Origin: Phialocephala subalpina
Lineage: Eukaryota; Ascomycota; Leotiomycetes; Helotiales; Mollisiaceae
NCBI GenBank assembly: GCA_900073065.1
Contig: FJOG01000001.1
Span: 3,756,455 to 3,820,454 of the forward strand
DNA length: 64,000 nt
Direction: 5' to 3'
The notes below the pieces were generated by a model. The model did not search any database and was not told the DNA's origin. It saw nothing but the letters and a program-made list of their open reading frames with translations. Position numbers and translations under genes: made by a program. Within the stretch, counting starts at the first letter, position 1. Each line of letters starts with the position of its first letter. Of this stretch, positions 11,059 to 22,289 are shown piece after piece.

Positions 11059-11773
11059 GTCAACAATATCCCGACACGTTTTGGAGATTCTCCCATCGCG
11101 GCCAAGAAAGAGGTTTAGTTGAAGTTTTTCGAGAGAATGAAAGAACAAGCATGAAAAATGTACGAAGTCATGGTAGATATCAGGAGACGACGATGGGAAG
11201 TCGGGCCGGATGAACACGAAACACAGAGAAGGCGTTCGGAACCGACTTCGATTGAGGTTGCTTGGTGTCACGTGATAGACACTGCAAGCGGTGGCTTGAC
11301 TTGTGGCGCAGGCACCCGTTCAAAATTCTTTCCAACTCATCAACCATCAAAGTCACACACTCTTGAGCTCATTGCGCACGTTTCTTCCAGACTTGTAATC
11401 TTCCCTCTCTGCAGCATTCTCACCGAGTTTTTTGTTGATTTCAATGTCCCAGGGAGACTCAAAAGTTCCGAGTCTCAGTCGCAGTCCAATTCACACGAAG
11501 CTGTTGAGATAAGATGAGATGTGAAGGAAATATTCGATGCGAAGAGGACATTTCTTTATATTCATGTCTCAATATGCTTTCAAATTCTACCCGAATCTCA
11601 GAGAACGCCTCATTGCTCACAGAAACGCCATAACAATAGTGTACTCAACCACGTCTTGAAGCGACGCAGACAAACATCCCCCTCCACCTTGGACACCGAG
11701 TCGCTGTCGGACATTTATCTGCTTTCTGTTCATGTTTTTCCCCAAACGATTCTTCTTCTCTCAAGTCAAGATA
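11059..11773. promoter_or_regulatory. Regulator-gene promoter region
   Basis: About 715 bases between the start of the minus-strand regulator gene and the 3' end of the minus-strand carrier gene. It should hold the regulator promoter and leader. No gene or repeat is recognised; a TCACGTGA palindrome occurs near 11268-11275. Confidence 0.4.
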
Positions 11774-13079
11774 TCACAGTGTACTTTTCGCTGCAAAAAG
11801 CCGTTGCAATTGTTCCATGAAAATGAACATAAGAACGGTATTCGGACTGTCCTCGTCAGCTCTGCAAATTTCATCCAGGGGATCTTCACATACGCCAGTC
11901 GCAGCCAAGCTGGCGTCCAGCCCTTCATCAGAAACCTTGGACCTTCATTCTTCAGAGAAGTCGCCAAGATTTTCACGAGTCCCTGTCTCAATCAGCTAAT
12001 TATTCTCTCCAACCATGGTCTACCTACCGGAGTCTCTCCCTTCGCCGTCGCGGCGTTCTGCAATCTACTCTTCAACACATCTGCTGGTGCGCAAACAGTT
12101 GTTGCGACTGTCCCAGCAATCAACGAGGCCGCGATATGTACTGGAACCCCATCGGATAGTTTGACGAAGTTATTCGAGAGGAGTTGACGCTTCGCTGAGG
12201 AATATCTGTTCCTGAGTCAGTACTTCGTTGCCACGCATTTTTCCAGAACTTACACAGCTATCTGCGACACATCTAGCAAAGTCAGCGAAACGGATACCCA
12301 TGTTCGAGACAACACTTACTCATCAAAATGCTCCTCACGATATTCGGCCCCAACCCTTTTGTGAAGGCACCAAGACCTTCTTCTCTACCAATCCTCACCA
12401 AGCCCGAGAGAGCATTGGGATATCGATACCTTTGTTTAGCATCCTTTACTCCATCCGAGCACATTCTCACCAAGACAACCTTTCAGCATTAGCTATGGAT
12501 CAATTCCAACATTGAGTCTACCCACCTCCGTCGGGTTTCCAATCATTCCTGCCAAACCTCCTGCTACTCCCGCACAAGCAATGGTGTCTGTCGCTGAGAG
12601 CTTTCCGTCTCTTCTTTGCTGCAGCTGGCGCGCGAGCACGTCGTACAAGGCAAAACGCGCTGTGGAATACGTCGTCTGTCGAAGAATGGATGCGGAGAGA
12701 CCCGACCAGAGCGAGGGGATGCCTTTCCACGTATCAGTTTCTTCCAGCTCACATCAGCCACTCGACCTACCATCACGAACAGCAAAAGTGTGCATTGCCT
12801 TCAGCATTGGCTGTTTTGAAGCAAGGACTTGCATGCAGCTACCGGTTGTTAATCAGGGTTCCTTCCCTACAGCTCGACCGAAAGCACTTACTATTTTGTC
12901 CGATCAAGAGGATGTGCTACTCGATGTCAGCAGATTCCTTCTTGCAACTTGGAAACTAAAACTTACTGAAACAAGCTGCCATCGAGGCAGAGGCACCACT
13001 TTCTATGATTCAGCATGTTTTCTAGCAATTCGAGATCTCTCACTCACCCCAACCAGAACGGTTGCTGTGCTTTCGCCAT
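11774..13079 (-). CDS. Mitochondrial carrier protein, dicarboxylate-carrier type
   Basis: Ten small minus-strand exons join without frame conflict to 290 residues: 13079-13048, 12998-12967, 12916-12892, 12838-12771, 12722-12526, 12479-12320, 12319 boundary then 19-base exon near 12258-12276, 12205-12028, 11982-11894 and 11846-11774. The protein has the three-fold repeat of mitochondrial carriers with signature loops HPLDRTK, NPTEVVLVR and APADVLKSR, each near the end of an odd-numbered helix. GIPSLWSGLSASILRQ, GLGAFTKGLGPNIVR and GPRFLMKGWTPAWLRL are the matching loop-and-even-helix segments. Yeast DIC1-type carriers exchange malate or succinate for phosphate across the inner membrane; that substrate is inferred from the NPTEVV/APADV pattern. 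Four exons are only 19-32 bases. It is divergent from the CoA-transferase gene, which also acts in mitochondria on succinate. Confidence 0.85.
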
Positions 13080-13504
13080 TTCCAAATCACGTGTATGATA
13101 TTTCGACAACTTCACTCCATCTTCAAAGGCTTCCAAGACCGATCAGGATATATCTTCCTCATTTGATAGCACCTCTCAAACATCAACTCCATGTCCACTC
13201 CGGCCACAAAAGTATCACCGCTTCCACTCGGGCTGTGACGCAAGCAGATCAGCACGTGAGAAAACGGCGGTTAAAGAATGAAGCGAACGGTTTGAAATAT
13301 CCCAGTTTCTCCCTCGGCAATTCGCATCGGATGCAAAAGAATTCCCGTTCAATCCCACCGCCTGGACGAGTTTCGGCAGAAAGCTGCTCCGGAGTTCGCA
13401 ATTCGAACGCTGCCGTCATCGACAACTCTTCAAAATATTCTTACTTCCATCCTTTCACTTTATTTTCTCTCATCTCTTGATACCAATTGAACTGTTAATT
13501 AAAG
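13080..13504. promoter_or_regulatory. Divergent promoter with two CACGTG boxes
   Basis: This 425-base gap lies between the start codons of the mitochondrial carrier (minus) and the CoA-transferase (plus). It contains two palindromic CACGTG sites, at 13088-13093 and 13253-13258, the core of E-box elements bound by bHLH regulators in fungi. Shared control of the two mitochondrial genes is possible but not shown. Confidence 0.5.
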
Positions 13505-15296
13505 ATGGCGACAAGAAGAATATCCTCAGCTTGCATCGCAGCTTCCTCCCGCCGAGCAGCTATCGTACCCCACTTCCGCCCATTCATTCCCCGATTTCAC
13601 AACTCACGGCATTTGCATGCCACATGTATACGACTTGAAGCCCAGAAAGCCAATGTTGGGGCGAAACGAGATCCAGCGCCAAAGATTGTGAGAGGGCAGA
13701 GCAAAGTGTTCAAGAACGCTGATGAGGCTGTTAAGGACTTGAAGAGCGGGGCGGTGATTCTGAGTGCCGGTTTTGGACTTTGTGGTACTGCTGGTATGTA
13801 TCCTTCTTTCCCCCTTCTCACCTCTTACTAAATGGGGCAATTCGCTGATGAGTTTATTTGTCAATAGACACTATCATAGCAGCAATTGAGCGAAGAGGAA
13901 AGGATGGCTTGAACAACCTCACAGCAGTATCGAATAACGCCGGTGCAGCTGGCGGTGGAGGACTTTCTCCTCTCGTCGCGAGTGGGCAAATCGAGAGATT
14001 AATTCTGAGTTTCTTGGGAGCGAATAAGTCTCTAGAAAAGAAATACCTGAACGGAGAAGTTGCAATTGAGTTATGTCCACAAGGGACAATTGCAGAGCGG
14101 ATACGCGCTGGCGGGGCTGGAATCCCAGCATTCTTCACTCCCACTGGAGTCAGTAAGTGAACCTCTCTCAGTTTTAGCTATGAGTACAGTTCTCTAATAC
14201 TTCTATAGATACATTAGTTCAAACCGGAGACATCCCCGTCCGCCTCGGCCCCGTCGACAAAGCCACTGGAAAGACCACCATCCTAGAGGCCGGCAAACCA
14301 CGAGAAACAAGAATATTCGACGGGAAGACATACAATATGGAAGAAGCAATCAAAGGCGACGTTGCTATTTTACGAGCATACAAAGTGGACGAGGACGGCA
14401 ACACCCAATTCCGCTACACCACAAGAGCCTTCGGAGAAGTCATGGCCAAAGCCGCGAAAGTCACAATCGTGGAAGCAGAAAACATCGTCCCAACAGGCTC
14501 CATCCACCCAGATCACGTGCACATTCCTGGCATTTATGTTGATCGCATTGTTCCTGCGACAGCAGAGAAAGTCATCGAGGTTCGCTACCTCAAAGAGGAA
14601 GCAGGAAAAGGTGACATCAAGAAATCCGAATCCCAACTCCGCCGAGAAAGAATCGCTCGACGAACAAGCAAAGAACTAAAACACGGATACTACGTCAACC
14701 TCGGCGTCGGAATCCCAACCCTCGCACCCTCGTTCCTAGACCCAGAAACAAAAGTCTGGATTCAATCAGAAAATGGACTCTTGGGGATGGGTCCCTACCC
14801 CACCGAAGAAACAATCGACGCAGACATCATCAACGCCGGAAAGGAAACCGTCACGATCGTTCCCGGTGGCTCGACCTTCTCCTCTTCTGAATCATTCGCC
14901 ATGATCCGGGGCGGACACATTGATGTTTCCGTTCTCGGCGCTCTGCAGGTCAGTGCTAATGGCGATTTGGCGAATTATATGATTCCAGGAAAGGTGTTTA
15001 AGGGGATGGGAGGCGCCATGGATCTTGTGGGCAATCCGGACCAGACGAAGATTGTGGTTGCGACAGATCATGTGGCGAAGGATGGGAGTCCGAAGATTGT
15101 GGAGGAGTGTGAGTTGCCGTTGACTGGCGCCAAGGTTGTTTCAACAATTATTACGGATTTGTGTGTGTTCGAAGTCGATAGAGAGAAGGGTGGTTTGACG
15201 TTGACTGAGCTGGCGCCAGGTGTGGATGTTGAGGAGGTGAAGAGCAAGACGGGGGCGAAGTTTAAGGTCGCGGACGATGTTAAGTCAATGGAGTAG
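13505..15296 (+). CDS. Succinyl-CoA:3-ketoacid CoA-transferase, mitochondrial
   Basis: Exons 13505-13793, 13868-14152 and 14209-15296 encode 553 residues, the usual size for fused alpha-beta SCOT. The first 45 residues are Arg/Ser/Ala-rich without acids (MATRRISSACIAASSRRAA), a mitochondrial targeting sequence. The alpha domain has SAGFGLCGTAD and NNAGAAGGGGLSPLV, and a basic linker (SQLRRERIARRTSKEL) joins the beta domain. There GVGIPTLAPSFL is followed by QSENGLLGMGP, whose Glu forms the covalent CoA thioester in this family. GGSTFSSSESFAMIRGGHIDVSVLG and the C-terminal block also match. The enzyme moves CoA from succinyl-CoA to acetoacetate in ketone-body use and, in fungi, helps acetyl/propionyl-CoA balance. 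The divergent neighbour is a dicarboxylate-type mitochondrial carrier, consistent with shared succinate metabolism. Confidence 0.93.
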
Positions 15297-15600
15297 ATCA
15301 TTTCATCTCTCATATAGAAATTGGTTTCGCATTGGAGTACACAGCTGGGCTATGGTTTTGTTATATATACTGTACATATCTGCAAAAGAAATTTGACAAT
15401 TTGACATCTTGACATTTGTTACAATCACTCTACTGCCTTCTTAGATTCTCATTTCATGTGCAGATTCACTCACACATTGTTCAGGCACACCACTAAGCTT
15501 GATCATTGTCATATATACAGTACATTTCGATCCATCTATTTACATATCTAGCACTCTACTACGACCGAACAATCGCACTCATCTATCTTCATCTATCTCT
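15297..15600. terminator. Convergent 3' ends
   Basis: About 300 AT-rich bases between the stop codons of the CoA-transferase (plus) and the AhpD-like gene (minus). They presumably hold both polyadenylation regions. No gene is seen. Confidence 0.35.
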
Positions 15601-16637
15601 TCATAATTTCTCTTTCACCTTATCAATACCCGGCGCAAAACTGCTTCCTCTCCCCTCACCCAAAGCCTCCACAATTCTATCAATAGCTTCCAGCAACCAC
15701 GTATTCCCCTCCTCACTCGCCAACCACTCCCCGCCTTCAACCTTGCTCTCTCCTTCCGCCTTGAAACTCTCATCCTCAAACGCTTTCCTCAACCCAAAAA
15801 CATGGCTCGTAACTTGTGGTCCAACACCAGTCTGCGCTCGCAGACAAGCAACTGCAACTACCGATGTGAGAACTCGTCCAATCTTCGCACCGGGGCGAAT
15901 TTGGTGGCCTAGTTCTGGGGGATCGGCGAAGAGGGCGCCGTATTCATGATTGACGATGAATATTGGCAGATCTGGATGAGAATCTGCTAGTTTGGAGAAG
16001 AGCTTGGAGTCGAAGGGGCGGTAGATGGATGTCCACAAGGCAGAACCGCGGTTCAAGATATCGTTTATGTTTTTCGGACTGGAGTTTCTTGTTGGTTGTG
16101 TTGAGAGCCCGGAGACAATTTCGGAGGGGAGGGAGGAGCGGAAGGCTCCCAGGCAATTGATAGTTCTGGGGACCTGGAGTTGAATTCGTTAGTGACAATT
16201 TTGAGAGGGAGGAGAGGGAATGAGAAGAGAAGTGATCAGGGGACGAGGGGGAGGGAGCACGAACGCCATTGAAACCAATACACTTCAATCCCACCTCTCT
16301 CATCAACTCTGCCGTTTGCACAGACTGCGCTTTATCTTTCGATTTTTCTGTCGCGATCTCGTATATCTGGGCCAATCCTTCTGGCGAGTTCATCGTCATT
16401 GTCGCTGCTGTCTATTCCTTCTCGTCAGCCCAATGCCCTCCAAGCTTGCGATAAAAGGGGCAGGATGAGTGAACGTACTGAAAGAGTCAACCAAGCTGGC
16501 GTCCCAACATTCTTGCCGCTCGCCTCTGATCTCAGAGCTTCATATACGCTTCGTGCATGTGGTGACGCTGGCAGTGTGTTTGGTCGTGCGTATGGAGCTG
16601 CGATGAGCGCTTTTAGGGAGGACGAGAGTTTGGACAT
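15601..16637 (-). CDS. AhpD-like (carboxymuconolactone decarboxylase-fold) protein
   Basis: Exons 16637-16479, 16411-16265 and 16173-15601 encode 292 residues. All junctions fall between codons, and the second donor is GTTCGT. Motifs match a conserved fungal family of AhpD-like proteins: [11 protein letters not shown] near residue 43, [16 protein letters not shown] near 85-100, [15 protein letters not shown] after the second junction, [14 protein letters not shown] near 205 and [19 protein letters not shown] in the helix that normally carries the redox Cys of AhpD. Only one Cys (VACLRAQ) is visible there, not the CxxC of peroxidase-linked AhpD, so a disulfide reductase role is doubtful. The cellular role is unknown. 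It lies tail-to-tail with the CoA-transferase. Confidence 0.75.
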
Positions 16638-17291
16638 CGTGGCTTCAATGGCTTCTCTTGCCTCTCAGCTCAATCAATTGCAAGTAGCACGATAGATCGT
16701 GAGCTCGGAGGATATAAAATCAGGACGTCAGTCGATCAGGAACTACGAACTTCGGCATCGTTCGTCTCTCGGCGGAAGTCCACGGGTCAATCGGTCTCGA
16801 AGTGGCGCCGTTGATAAACGCTAGGCCATTCATTTTTCTCCGACCAGAACGCGGGGTCACATTCTGCTCTAAAACCTAAAAAGGCTTTGCTGACCGACTT
16901 TCACAATTTCATTTGATGGAAGCACGTATCCTCGCTTGGGTGACAATTTGGGTATGGAGAACCCTGGTTTAAGGTGAGTGCTGTGCCACGAGGAACCAAG
17001 CAGAAGAAGGGTAGCCGGAAAGAAGCTTACTTTCGGCCATACTTGGGTGGATAGGTTGATTACACGACAAGATGATTTGCTAGGTTTGTGCGAGGATGAG
17101 GGGGACGAAGGACGGGCGGCTGCTTGCGGATGGACAGGGGAGGTGGAAAGCTGGAGTGATAAGAGAGGACTCCCTAGAATTTCCCCGGATGTCATTCTCG
17201 CTCTTGTTTTCATGTTTGTGGGGTGCTACATTTTGGACAATTGATACATTTTCTTGCTGATTCAAAATTATTGTGCATTGCGTGAAGAAAG
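16638..17291. promoter_or_regulatory. Divergent promoter region
   Basis: About 650 bases between the AhpD-like gene (minus) and the permease gene (plus). A minus-strand open frame at 16869-17213 has no recognisable motif and skewed composition and was not accepted. No repeat is seen. Confidence 0.35.
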
Positions 17292-18985
17292 ATGGACAAA
17301 CTTGAGAAACGCGATACTCTGGCGGAGGAGAAGGAGGACATCAGAGAGAAGAGAGCCATCTCTGCGAGCCAGCTGGAAGAAAATTCAGCTCTCACGAGAA
17401 AGATCCTCTTGAAGCTCGACATCAGGTATATACGAAATTTTCCCTCCCCAATCTCATCAAGCTGCAGTACAGTGAACGTCCACGCAGAAACGCAGAATGC
17501 TAATCATCTCACAGGATCCTCCCAGTCCTCGCTCTCCTCTTCCTCTGCTCATTCCTCGACCGAACAAATGTCGGAAACGCAAAAACCTACGGCCTCGAAG
17601 CTTCCCTCAAAATGACAGACCACCAATACGATACCGGACTTGCTGTCTTCTACGCCACATATATCGTTTCGTACGTTCCCTCTCATTTCCCCACAATCCC
17701 CAGATTGCCAAGCTGTCAAAAGCTGTCATCGACTCTGCCAAGATATCACGATCTTGGCTCGCAGTGTAGATCAATACTAACGACTTTGACATACAGTGAG
17801 ATTCCATCGAACTTGATGCTCAGAAAGGTCTCACCGAAAATATGGCTTCCAGTCCTGACCATATTCTGGGGTATCGTGACGATGTGTCTGGGTTTCGTGA
17901 AGAACTACAAAGAATTCATGGCCGTTCGAGCCATTCTCGGAATATGCGAAGGCGGACTCCTGCCTGGCATGGTTCTCTATCTTTCAGGAATGTACACACG
18001 AGGCGAAATGGCCCTTCGTTTGGGACTTTTCTATACTGCAGCAAGTTTGAGTGGTGCATTCGGTGGCCTCCTCGCTCGAGGACTGACCAGTATTGGAAAC
18101 CGGGGGGGACAAGCAGAATGGAGCTGGATATTCATCATCGAGGGGTTACTGACGGTAGCGATTGGGATCATGGCGTACTTCCTGCTACCGAACAACGTCG
18201 AAACAGCCCCCTTCCTTAAACCCAACGAACAAATTTACGCTCGCTCCCGCCTCCATCTCGACATGCCCTCCCGCCTCGCAGAAGACGGAAGCGAACACCA
18301 CCACGAAGCCTTCCGATGGTCAGAAGTCCGTCGCGGAGTCCTCAACATCTCAACTTGGCTCTCAGCATTCTCCTACTTCGGAATCCTAGCCGGCCTCTAC
18401 TCATTCGGTCTTTTCCTGCCCACAATCATCGTCGAACTAGGCTACACAGCCAACGAAGCCCAACTCTGGTCCGTAATCCCTTACGCCGTCGCCTCCGTCA
18501 TCACCGTAATAATCGCGATCATCTCCGACCGCATGAAACTCCGAGGCGTGATCATGTTGTTCGTTTTGATACCCGCTATTATCGGGTACGCCGTCATTGC
18601 CAATATTTCTGTTGCTCATCCAAAGATAAAGTACGGGATGACCTTCTTGATGGCGACGGGGATGTATGCTTCTGTTCCCTGTGTTTTGGTCTGGAACTCG
18701 AATAATTGCGCTGGACATTATAAGAGGGCGACCACGACTGCCTTACAGCTCATGATCGCGAACAGCGGCGGCTTCGTTGCAACATTCATCTACCCCAACA
18801 AAGACAAGCCCCAGTTCCACAAGGGACACACGGTAGTCCTCGGATTGTTGGTAATGAGTTGGTTCATGGTGCTGGCGAATGTGCTGTACTGTCACAAGGT
18901 GAATAGGGATAAGAAGGCAGGGAAGTATGATGAGTTTGTGGGATCTGCGGATGATAGAGATCCGGATTTCTTGATGGTGTTGTGA
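17292..18985 (+). CDS. MFS transporter, allantoate permease (anion:cation symporter) type
   Basis: Exons 17292-17425, 17515-17670 and 17797-18985 encode 492 residues. Intron 2 (17671-17796) is a multiple of three without stops, so it can be mistaken for coding sequence, but it has GTACGT, TACTAAC and ACAG signals. The N-terminal part reads LDIRILPVLALLFLCSFLDR and NVGNAKTYGLEASL, the hallmark of fungal Dal5-like permeases. EIPSNLMLRKVSPKIWLP, the AVRAILGICEGGLLPG loop and about twelve hydrophobic segments follow. Members import organic anions such as allantoate, nicotinate or other carboxylates with protons at the plasma membrane. The substrate here is not predictable from sequence. Confidence 0.88.
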
Positions 18986-19347
18986 GGGGTATTGGAATGT
19001 GAAGTTAAGACACTTGACTTTAGATGAAGTAGTGAACAGTGACTTGTTTGAATGAACCAAAATGAAGGACATATGTGAGATCTCATCAAAGATGAATGAC
19101 GTGAACACAACAAAGAAGAGAGTGAGATTGAGGTCTGACGACCAACCTGAATGACGGACCAGAAACTGGAAGTGCGGACTTTGTGTACTTAGTAGTGCTT
19201 TTTCAAGAAAACAACGTGGTGGACCTTTTGGTGGAACTGGGTATAAGTGATCAGCGGGGAAGGGGTAACCGACTCCTTATCCAAGACGACTATCCTGCCT
19301 GTAGTTTCGACCAAGCATCTGATACCTGCTCTTCATGCCAGGAAACA
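18986..19347. terminator. Convergent 3' ends
   Basis: A 360-base gap between the stop codons of the permease (plus) and the 2EXR gene (minus). No gene, repeat or RNA is seen. Confidence 0.3.
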
Positions 19348-20505
19348 TTACGTTTCCTCGTAGAGCTCTCCACAAACAGCCTCAATTCCATATTTTAAGA
19401 CTTCCTGCTCCTCGGCGACTTGAATCCTTTTCCTCCATTCTTTCTGCGCTCGCGCGAGCTTAACTGCCATGTTCGGGTAGATGACATATCGAGCCTCAAC
19501 CCCAAAAGATCCACCAGCCCAAGACACGCTCTCGGCCTGGTTATCAATGAGGTCCTGGAGCCTTTGTGGATTGATTCCGCACGGGGGCATTCTCGAGCGT
19601 AACTGATACCAATCTGCCAACTTCGGATCAGGATTGTTGAAGATCTCCAGGACTTTGTTCGGATTAATAGGAGCGGCCAATGTGACGCCAGCACGGTGTT
19701 TGAACATCCACGGTTTCCCATTATTGACACCTATAGGCCATTGAGGCCAGTCATCGATGACTAGATAGAGAGTTCTGATGTTTTTGAAACAACATAGGAC
19801 TCTAGCCAGCCACCTCTCAAGCAATGCCCATGAGCTTATACCTGCGACTGTAAGCCCGACGTACCGTACAGTTTCTAGCTGCGTTGTGCCTAATGCTGTG
19901 ATCATTCGCTCGAGGCGATCAAAAGCAGAAGTTGTTCTGCAGGTAGGATCTCGAAGCGTTGAAGGTGAGCTTTCGGAGAAAAATAGTGTATCAACTTCGG
20001 GTTTGAAGTAGGTCTGGGCGAAGGTCCCTTCATCTCGATATGCGAATGATTGGGCGTACTTGCAAATCTCGAAAGCTTCTCGACAAGCTAAAATGATGGA
20101 TGGAATCTCCGCATCAGAACCGATACCCCATGGGCGTGGAGGTCGTGCTTTGGGCAGGAACACATTGCAGGACTCGCAAAAGAAGGTCTCTTTTCCACGC
20201 TCCTGTAAGTACTCTTCTTCTTCGAAACCGATGGGCTTCCCGCGGTCAGAATATCCGTCCCATGGGCGCTTCCACATCCACTCATTTGGTTCCGATCGGG
20301 TCTTCACTCCTAGCTGCTCAAGTCTTCGATGCCTTTTTCGGTGGGCGAGCTCGTGTGTATCAAGGACCGGACGCTCGTAGATATGTACCACCCGCCTAGG
20401 CATTGCCGCCCGCCATATCTTATGTCTCAACTCTGTTGGAAGATCTGGAAATCGTGGAAACTCGATCGACGTGCCGGAGACGGGGATCGTTTGCGCATAC
20501 GCCAT
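19348..20505 (-). CDS. 2EXR domain protein (intact copy)
   Basis: A single exon of 385 residues. The N-terminal block FPRFPDLPTELRHKIWRAAMP with RRVVHIYERPV matches the 2EXR family (PF20150), abundant in Leotiomycetes and Sordariomycetes and of unknown function; the leucine-rich start resembles an F-box. Further landmarks are SIILACREAFEICK, FKPEVDTLFF and a basic C-terminal helix (LARAQKEWRKR). The gene has a decayed paralogue about 600 bases upstream on the same strand, so the pair arose by tandem duplication. Function should be left open. Confidence 0.75.
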   Translation of the reverse strand: MAYAQTIPVSGTSIEFPRFPDLPTELRHKIWRAAMPRRVVHIYERPVLDTHELAHRKRHRRLEQLGVKTRSEPNEWMWKRPWDGYSDRGKPIGFEEEEYLQERGKETFFCESCNVFLPKARPPRPWGIGSDAEIPSIILACREAFEICKYAQSFAYRDEGTFAQTYFKPEVDTLFFSESSPSTLRDPTCRTTSAFDRLERMITALGTTQLETVRYVGLTVAGISSWALLERWLARVLCCFKNIRTLYLVIDDWPQWPIGVNNGKPWMFKHRAGVTLAAPINPNKVLEIFNNPDPKLADWYQLRSRMPPCGINPQRLQDLIDNQAESVSWAGGSFGVEARYVIYPNMAVKLARAQKEWRKRIQVAEEQEVLKYGIEAVCGELYEET

Positions 20506-21056
20506 TGAAGCATTTATCGAGGCGAAAATGATGTCGAAGTCGACTTCGCAGATTCGTTGTTTGACGTGATGGGTTGGGAGTTATTTGGAGGAAGACTGTT
20601 TGATCTGTGAATGCATCACATCATGGAGGTGAAGTTTGTGTTTGGCTTAGTCAGCACCGGCTCCCGCTCACCCCGCCATTTCCCATCTTCCTCCTCACCT
20701 ATGTTGAATTTGGGTTTCGAATACCATTGTTTTCTCACTTATATCTCTGGTAATGTCCCATAACCAGTAGCAGCTGACATTTTCAAGGAATGTCGAGCTG
20801 TGTAAAGCTCCGTAGTACGAATTGGACCATCAAAGTTCTGTCGAAAGTCTGAACTCTGAAGCATTTCCAATGACTGAGAAACCAAAGAGAAAACATCATA
20901 ACCGACTTACCCATGGGATACTGAGCTGGGAAGCTCTCTTGACCCAATGCTGAAAACGCTTGGCGTACATGGCACACTTATAGGAGAGAAAATAACAAGT
21001 GATTGTGTACTTCGCTAGCACTCGAGGCATCCGATGACTGCTCAGCACACTTCGTG
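20506..21056. other. Gap between the 2EXR copies
   Basis: A 550-base stretch that holds the promoter of the intact 2EXR gene. No supportable gene is seen. Confidence 0.35.
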
Positions 21057-22289
21057 CTAATATGTGCTTCCCATCTCAAGGCCCGCCAACAATGGCTGGC
21101 CAGCCTGCTGATATGCCCAAGCCTTTGGTACCATGTTCTGGGCATTCAGCTTTCTCCGAAGTTCTTTTTCGGCTGCCGCAAGCTTCCACTTGATATCCTT
21201 CTTGACCAAATGTCTTGTCTCAATGGTAGGAAGCTTCCAAGACGGACGTCCAAGCGCAACTTGTTCCTTTCTGTGCTTCTCGAGCCGGGTTTCCTCGATA
21301 CCAGATACACGCTGTTTGGATGGGGACGAGAATCGGTTGTATTCCAACAAATCTAGATTTGGGTTGTTGTAGATTTCGAAAGCTTGTTCGACACTATTTG
21401 CAGGCCGAAAGAGGACGTCTGCCATGCGTTTCGACCTCCACGGCTTCCCGTTGCCCTCAAGCCGGTAGCCAATGACTAGTATGAGGGTTTCCAGATTCGG
21501 GAAATGACAAGACTTTGACCAGCCATTTCTCCATACGGTCCCAGGTGGCGCGATTCGCTAGCGACAGGCCCAGGTATCGTACAGAGTGTAGCTGGCCCCC
21601 AGTGCCCAAGTGCTTGATCAACTTGATAAGTCTGTCAGCAGCGCAGCGTGAGTCAGGGTAGTAAAGTGAAACGGCTGATTCCTCGGAAAGTATAAGGCTG
21701 TCAAGCTCGAAGTTGAAGTAAGTCTGGGCCAAAGCGCCCTTATTGGCAAATGAACGAGAGCACGAGCGATTGCATACTTCGAAAGCTTCGCGGCATGCTA
21801 AGAGGATTCCTGGTATCTGTTTATCAGACTCAAGGCCCCAAGTCCCTGGGATTTTCTTTGGCGATACGCGTTCTGGTGTAGTTTCGACCTCCTGATTTCG
21901 AACTTCGAATTCAGGAAGACCGTATGCTCTGTGGTGTGGACGATGCCACACCCAGCCATCATCTTCGTCTGTTATCAACTTCCTCTGCTGTTGTTCTCTG
22001 TCCCATGCTTATTCCTGTCGATATTGTCCCTGCAGAGAAGGCTCCTCTGGCGATGGTTTCGGCGAGGAGGAATCGTGTATCGGTCGCTCGTAGATATGCA
22101 CAAGTCGTCTAGACTTTGCTAGCTTCTATATTTTACGCCTCACCTCTTTCGGTAGTGGAAGGTGGACTCGATCGATGCGTTAGAGGTGGTTTGGGGAGAC
22201 GCTGGTTGTTCTAGAGCTTGTCGGATTATCTTTTCGTCGGTCTGCTCCGCAGATGCAACATGGCGGAAATTTGGTCGTTCAGAAGCCAT
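21057..22289 (-). pseudogene. Decayed 2EXR paralogue
   Basis: The minus strand encodes, in broken order of frames, the same landmarks as the intact 2EXR gene at 19348-20505: LPLPKEVRRKI, RRLVHIYERP, GILLACREAFEVC, FNFELDSLIL, LHSVRYLGLSLA, AFEIYNNPNLDL and a basic C-terminal helix. Lesions seen are a frameshift near 22165-22175 before LPLPKE, a TAG at 22126-22128 where the intact copy has the Trp of RHKIW, a TAA at 22009-22011, and a frameshift near 21490 between KVLSFP and the downstream frame. The Trp-to-TAG change is G to A on the coding strand, that is CpA to TpA on the other strand, as expected from repeat-induced point mutation. The number of lesions rules out simple sequencing error. 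Confidence 0.8.

Noticed and set aside
12512..13480. A 322-codon plus-strand open frame
   Set aside because: It overlaps antisense the carrier gene, whose ten exons join through family motifs. The plus frame has no recognisable motif.
17612..18985. Reading the permease as starting at an internal ATG and passing through 17671-17796
   Set aside because: That segment has GTACGT, TACTAAC and ACAG intron signals, and removing it restores the conserved YIVSEIPSNL.
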